Part shown: positions 58,971-64,000 of the stretch, piece after piece
Position numbering within the stretch: position 1 is the stretch's first letter
Layout: the number at the start of each line of letters is the position of its first letter
From: Epiperipatus broadwayi
Taxonomy: Eukaryota > Onychophora > Udeonychophora > Euonychophora > Peripatidae
Reading direction: 5' to 3'
NCBI GenBank assembly: GCA_028023455.1
Contig: JAQFVV010006246.1
Coordinates: 6,756,460 to 6,820,459, forward strand
DNA length: 64,000 nt
Translations under genes and position numbers: made by a program
Notes under the pieces: generated by a model
Told to the model about the DNA's origin: nothing
Databases searched by the model: none
What the model saw: only the letters and a program-made list of their open reading frames with translations

Positions 58971-61499
58971 ATAAAAATTTGATCAAAAAAATTTATAGTT
59001 ATTATTATAATATCACACCATTTTCAACTTTCTTATACACATCAATAATACTATTTTCTTTAATAAACTTTATTCTTACAATTCTCAGGGTACTCATGGT
59101 TAAAGTATAATAGTCAATGGAACCTCCCAAACCTATCTGCCATGCCAAGACACCACTAGACTATTCAAACCTAGAAAATTTATAAAGACAGCAGATACAT
59201 ATATTACTCTTCATCAAATCAAAAACCCCAATCACTAGTTCAGGGAGAAGCTGAACTTAAAATACCACACTGTATATTTAAAAATTCTAATTCTTAATTA
59301 AAATATTATTAATAAAATATATAAAATAAGTTACTGCCAAAAATTTAATTAAACAAACAGTTTATTATAACATACACACACATTAAAAGGAAAATTTCAG
59401 AAAATTAAATTAACTAGTGAATATATTTGATTTAAATTAAATGCACAGATATGCATTTAAGATTTAATACAATTTTAATATTTTACTAAGCGTAAATACG
59501 CTACATAGATTACGCATATAACCAATCCAATCCTTTTTAACTTTGGCTAAAGTCTAGCGTTTAAAACAATGCTAGCTCACTGATATATAGATGTGGGCAA
59601 TGCAAAATGAGATTGTTAGCATATCACAATCATGCTGACAGGAATTTATATCTGCAGCATGATATCATCTGAGAAATAAAGAAACATGTTGTGAAGAAAT
59701 GAGCTTCTTCTCCATGATCATTAATAAATTGCACCAACAGATAGGAATTATCCACTGCCCAATTGGTGACACAAAAATGAAATTATTTGAAATATATATT
59801 GTAACAGGAGAGTGGAAATTGTCGCAAAAAAGAAGGCTGATCAAAATCATACCTGGAGTGATAGCAAAATCATCATCAACCCCCATTTCAAGATATAAAT
59901 ACAAATATCAAATTAATTATTAAAGTAATGTGTAATAATAATAAATGTATATAAGAAAGATATTACAAATGAGATCAAAAATTTCTGAGAGATCAGAAGA
60001 GCAACTAAAAGCATAATTAACCATACAACAACCAGCATTAACAATTATAAAAGTAATAAAAGAAATAACCATTCATCATCATGAATGATCAATAATACAT
60101 CAACACAATATATAAACAGTCAACCGTATCACTGGATTGGAAATGCTGTAGATCAGGCTAATTATTGAGCCTTTACCAGCTTGGGACAATTATTTAACTA
60201 TTAATTTGGAGGCACAAACTAAGTGCAAATCCATCAGAATACATAACCAGAAAAATCTAAATAATAATGCTGGGATATTAAAAACATGCTGATCATCATC
60301 AATGCTCAGGCCACTTGTACTGGCAAACTATAAACTTAAACTTTTAATAAGATTAAACTAAAATAAAAGATAGTGCATGGGTTTTAAAAAGTATTCTCTT
60401 TTGTGCCAAAAAAATGATGATGATGATTGATAATCTCTTGATACCCAAAAGAACTGAATACACATCCACTTTCATATATTCATCCATTATACTTGAATGT
60501 AGCTCAGAGAATACAAACTCTACTACTGTTATGATGACTAAGAGATGATTTACTTAATATTTTATAACTATTTACAATTAAGTCACTGGAATAATTTTTA
60601 CAATTGAATAAGTTTAAAAAATGAAATTAAGGTCTAATAGAATAAGGCTTCTGATTTTGAAAAATATACAATGAAAACATTTCAATTAATACAAAATAAT
60701 TATATATAAAAATGACTAAATTTTACATGTGTTACACTTGACAAGCACTAATATTTGCAATACAACTGACAGATATACGCACACATACATGTGTGTGCAT
60801 GAAATTTCTGAACATATTTAACTTGCTATATAAAAATAATAAATGGTTAAACTTTTTAACTTATATTTTTAATTATACAAATACTTTACACTAGGTTTAT
60901 TTAAACTGCATACCAGTGAAATATATTAATGTATTTACATAACATATTTGAATTATTATATAAAATACAATAAAAAATGTTAAAATTTATAAAATGTATT
61001 TTTTTTTAATAAACATCAAAATAAGGTTTAAAATTTATATATACATGTGTGCATATACATATGCAGACTGACATTCAGCTATTTTAATTTGTTACAATAA
61101 TAAAGTTATTCAAATATACATTTTCACAAGTAAATTCTTTGTTAAAATTATATTATAACATTCACATATTTTTTTATGGTAAGTTTTACTTTGGTTGATA
61201 TAGTTTCATTTTTTCTTTAAAATAAGTACTATGAAATTTTTGACTTGATTGTTCATTGATTTAAAATTCTTTCTTTTTTCTAGTCTAAAAGATTTTTGGA
61301 AATCTTTTTCTTAACTGTTAATTATAACGTTTTTTTCTCTCTCTAAATTATAAATATAAAGTAAAATTCTTTCTTTCTTTTTTAATAAATGATTTTAAAC
61401 TAATATCATTATATATATCAGTTATAAAAATGTCATTTTACTAAGGATATTATTCAAAATTTCATTATCATGTATAATGCTATTCACCACAAGCTGTAT
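58971..61499. other. AT-rich spacer, no gene seen
   Basis: Very weak hints of more Penelope-derived sequence up to about 59200 (a TLRVLMVKV-like patch). A GAT repeat lies at 60416-60429. The overlapping frames at 59665-59923 match nothing I know. Confidence 0.45.
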
Positions 61500-62060
61500 A
61501 TATGTTTATCTATGCTTCTTTGCCTTTAGATTCATCAGATACATGTAATTAATTCTTCAGCAAGCTGAGGTTCCCTGGGCAAGCTGGAAGATTTTTCCTG
61601 GTGAGTTTGGTTTGGTTAATTGTCATCATCAGGAAAAATATAATCCATGTAAAATGTTGGTCTATAGTTGGTCTGCCTTCTGTCTAGGATTGTTTCAGGC
61701 AAGCAGCTGTTTTGTAGAACACATTTGTAACTAATCATTTTACCACTGGATGACCCATTTCCCCCAAAGTGAATTCAAACTCCACTATCATGAATCAGTA
61801 GACTGTTACTGGATTTCCTGCCTTGACTTCAGCTACATCTCATGGGAGTTCAATATAAATCTGCCAGCCATCTCTGTCTAGCTAATGCCAACTGCTGCAA
61901 ACTTCAACAAGCTGCAACAAAATATAAACCAACTATGTACTTAGCTATATGTTGCCAACTGCTCTTTTCAAAAATCTCTATCCAGACTGCAGCTGATATT
62001 TTTATCAGCCCTTTTATAGTCTTGATGAGATGATAGTTGGATTCACATATGGCTACAAAG
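61500..62060. other. Patch of more balanced base composition, unidentified
   Basis: Clearly less AT-rich than its surroundings, with many CTG/CAG and GCTG words. The 63-codon plus frame (61842-62033) is Ala/Cys/Gln-rich (ANCCKLQQAATKYK) but matches no known family, and neither strand gives a longer frame. It could be a non-coding exon, part of an unclassified repeat, or a decayed element. Confidence 0.35.
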
Positions 62061-62459
62061 GAAGTAAAAGGCAGTAATGATTACAAAAGAGTTTAATGCA
62101 GTTATTATGGATTAAATTAATAGATCCAAAAAAATTTATAGATATATATTTGAACCCTGTTACAAAAGTGTGAGTAAAGGTGTGAACGTATACATATATA
62201 TTTATTACACATGTTGTAATGTTGCGTAGAATTAATTACTAACAGATAGATTTGTATGTGTAGATAAAGAGGGGCGGTTATTTGCAGAGTTGTATTTTTA
62301 TATTTTTATTTTATATGTTTTGTTGTTTATTTCAGTAAGTTATGGTTATTGAAATAATGTCATTATTAGCACATCTTTATTAATAAAAGCAAATTAAATA
62401 TATAAGGCGGGAGAGCAATAAAAAGAGTTGCAAGTTGTGCCATGGGTGATTTCTGTTAA

Positions 62460-62549
62460 TTACATTTGCCGTCAGAATCTCAAGAACTGGCCTAAGTATT
62501 TTGTTACGTTTGCTGTCAGAATCTCAAGAACTGGCCACTAAGTATTTTG
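62460..62549. repeat. 44/46-bp tandem duplication
   Basis: Units 62460-62503 and 62504-62549 share GTCAGAATCTCAAGAACTGG followed by CC, with three small differences. Confidence 0.8.
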
Positions 62550-63289
62550 GGACAAAAAAAACCTGATACTGTTATAAGCATTCTGGAGATAATGGTCATT
62601 GGTGGTATGGATAGACAAAAAAGGTGAGGTGAAAGAGAGAAAAAAGAAAAGAACTATATATATTTTTTTGATTTTGTAGTGATTCGGAAAAGTGACCATT
62701 ATAGAGAAAAAAGTGCGGAAAGTAAATTTTAATGAAATGATTTTATTAATTACTAAAATTTAATAATGGACTCCATCAAAATGCCGAAGTAAAAGAATCA
62801 TGTGGATTAGTTAAACCAGCCCAGTGTACAGCTATTTTGTGACCTGCCTGACTTTTATCTATGGAGAATTCAGCCATCTATTTCAAGCAAGTGAAATGAT
62901 CATGGAACTCCAAACAGCAAGAATTTCCATGCACTCAACTCTGGAATCACCTATCTAACCTCTAGGATGGATTATCATATGTGTAAATGTTATAGAAGCT
63001 TTCATCATCTTCCAGACCAACAATTCTCCCTAGGACAATTGCCACTGTAATACTGTAAGCTTACAGATCATCCATCTTAAATATGCAAATGTTCACCCTC
63101 AAATAATGTAACTATGACTTTATCTCTATATATTAAATAAACATATAATAATAAATTAAGAAATATGCACTTTGTCCCAACTTAAAAAAAGAATTATAAA
63201 AAATATATTAAATTATTTAATAAATACAACTCTGACACATAGTTGCACTCTTTCGTGAATGTGTATACTGATGTTATATATATATATGT
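62550..63289. other. Mixed AT-rich DNA, no gene seen
   Basis: A moderately balanced patch at 62765-63080 has stops in all frames, with no recognised repeat. Confidence 0.4.
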
Positions 63290-64000
63290 ATCAGAATGAC
63301 TGGGTCGTATGATTGGGTTAATAGTATATATTGCAACCGCCACCCTTCTCACTATCCCCGAGATTACAGGCTTCGAAACAAACATGACATAGCGTAAGGC
63401 TTTATTTATTTTCTTACATCGACAGTTATTCACGATCCACATAAGGGGGCGCCAGATACGATTATTTAAGTTGATTTTAACTACTCGCATCACCTTACAT
63501 CATGTCAAAATGATTTCGAAGTCTAATCCCACCCACTAGCTCAACACTCCCAGCATGGACCAATAAGGTGTCTCAAGGTTGTTGCATAATTGTTTATAGG
63601 ACGACTCCTCCCGGAGAAGACGCATTGTCTGCTAATGAAAATCAGCACGGTTTTCTAATAAGTCGATCACGGCATAAGGATCATTTATTGGTTATCACTG
63701 ACCTATGAGGTTGTTCGCTTACGCCCCGAACACAAGGCTTACAAGTTCATCCCCCCGCTTTATCGTATAGAACATAATTAATTGACGTTTATTTTGACTG
63801 ATTATAGACCCGCCCGCTCTTACATCTATCTTAACTAAGGTGAAATAAGAAACATCGTGACTTACGGCACGATGTTGACATAATTAATAAAGTAACTAAA
63901 TGAAAATTAAAATTAACTAAATCTACTTCAAAGATATGTTATCAAAGAATAAATAAACTACGGTTTGATTGTGTGTGAAAAGATTTGAGATATGCTCGAC
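63290..64000. other. CpG-richer terminal block, unidentified
   Basis: Roughly 63290-63800 has about 25 CpG dinucleotides by eye, while most of the window has very few. It contains GGGGGCGCCAGATACGA near 63446, a CCAAT box at 63560-63564 and a perfect hairpin at 63851-63876. The minus frame 63194-63493 (99 codons) has no recognisable domain. It may be a young element or LTR cut by the window edge, or an unmethylated regulatory region. Confidence 0.4.
63851..63876. repeat. Perfect 9-bp-arm hairpin
   Basis: AACATCGTG and CACGATGTT flank the 8-base loop ACTTACGG. It is GC-richer than its context. A terminator-like or protein-binding role is only conjecture. Confidence 0.7.

Noticed and set aside
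60416-60429. GAT repeat as the tail of another RTE element
   Set aside because: No LINE coding relic precedes it; a simple microsatellite is the simpler reading.
63194-63493. 99-codon minus frame as a gene
   Set aside because: No domain recognised, and it crosses the sharp base-composition boundary near 63290.

Overview
This window looks like gene-poor nuclear DNA of an invertebrate animal. It is very AT-rich (by eye about three quarters A+T) and full of A/T runs, microsatellites and decayed mobile elements. The longest reading frame is 281 codons and belongs to a retroelement. There is no bacterial gene layout, no operon and no convincing host exon. The phylum cannot be fixed from the sequence. 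An RTE-type LINE, Penelope-like elements, Ty3/Gypsy-like LTR elements, tRNA-derived SINEs and a hAT-like element together point to a metazoan.

Layout. 1-1022: 3' half of a broken RTE-like LINE running in from the left edge, ending in a GAT-type tail. 2262-3098: inverted copies of a short repeat that combines a tRNA-like head with a hammerhead-ribozyme-like motif. 3840-4430: three diverged copies of a ~221-bp repeat. 7880-8219: a fold-back element between 16-bp direct repeats. 10268-10477: a Penelope-like RT fragment. 13338-13470: a 103-bp tRNA-headed SINE with a perfect 15-bp target duplication. About 14.0-18.7 kb: AT-rich DNA with a strong excess of C over G. 18.9-21.1 kb: SINE, fold-back and hAT-like relics. 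21.6-21.9 kb: another LINE tail. 25491-25727: a perfect 120-bp tandem duplication.

32450-40371 is the main structure. It is a Ty3/Gypsy-like LTR element on the minus strand with ~2-kb LTRs that differ at about 2% of positions by eye. Its leader holds tandem repeats. Its single ORF joins the start of Gag to the end of integrase, so nearly all of pol is deleted. Its outer (5' LTR) end runs into a 500-N assembly gap.

40872-51275: AT-rich DNA, a second hammerhead-like motif at 44.1 kb, coiled-coil gag-like relics, and an older LTR element (46842-51194, plus strand). 55.6-56.7 kb: tandem and inverted repeats. 58390-58970: a second Penelope-like RT relic with a displaced YVND box. The last ~700 bp (63290-64000) are clearly richer in G+C and CpG than the rest, so they are either part of a young element or a regulatory region.

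No host gene network can be described. What ties the window together is layers of retroelements of different age, plus small RNA-type repeats that may have been mobilised by them. The most interesting items are the hammerhead-like motifs and the gag-integrase deletion derivative.
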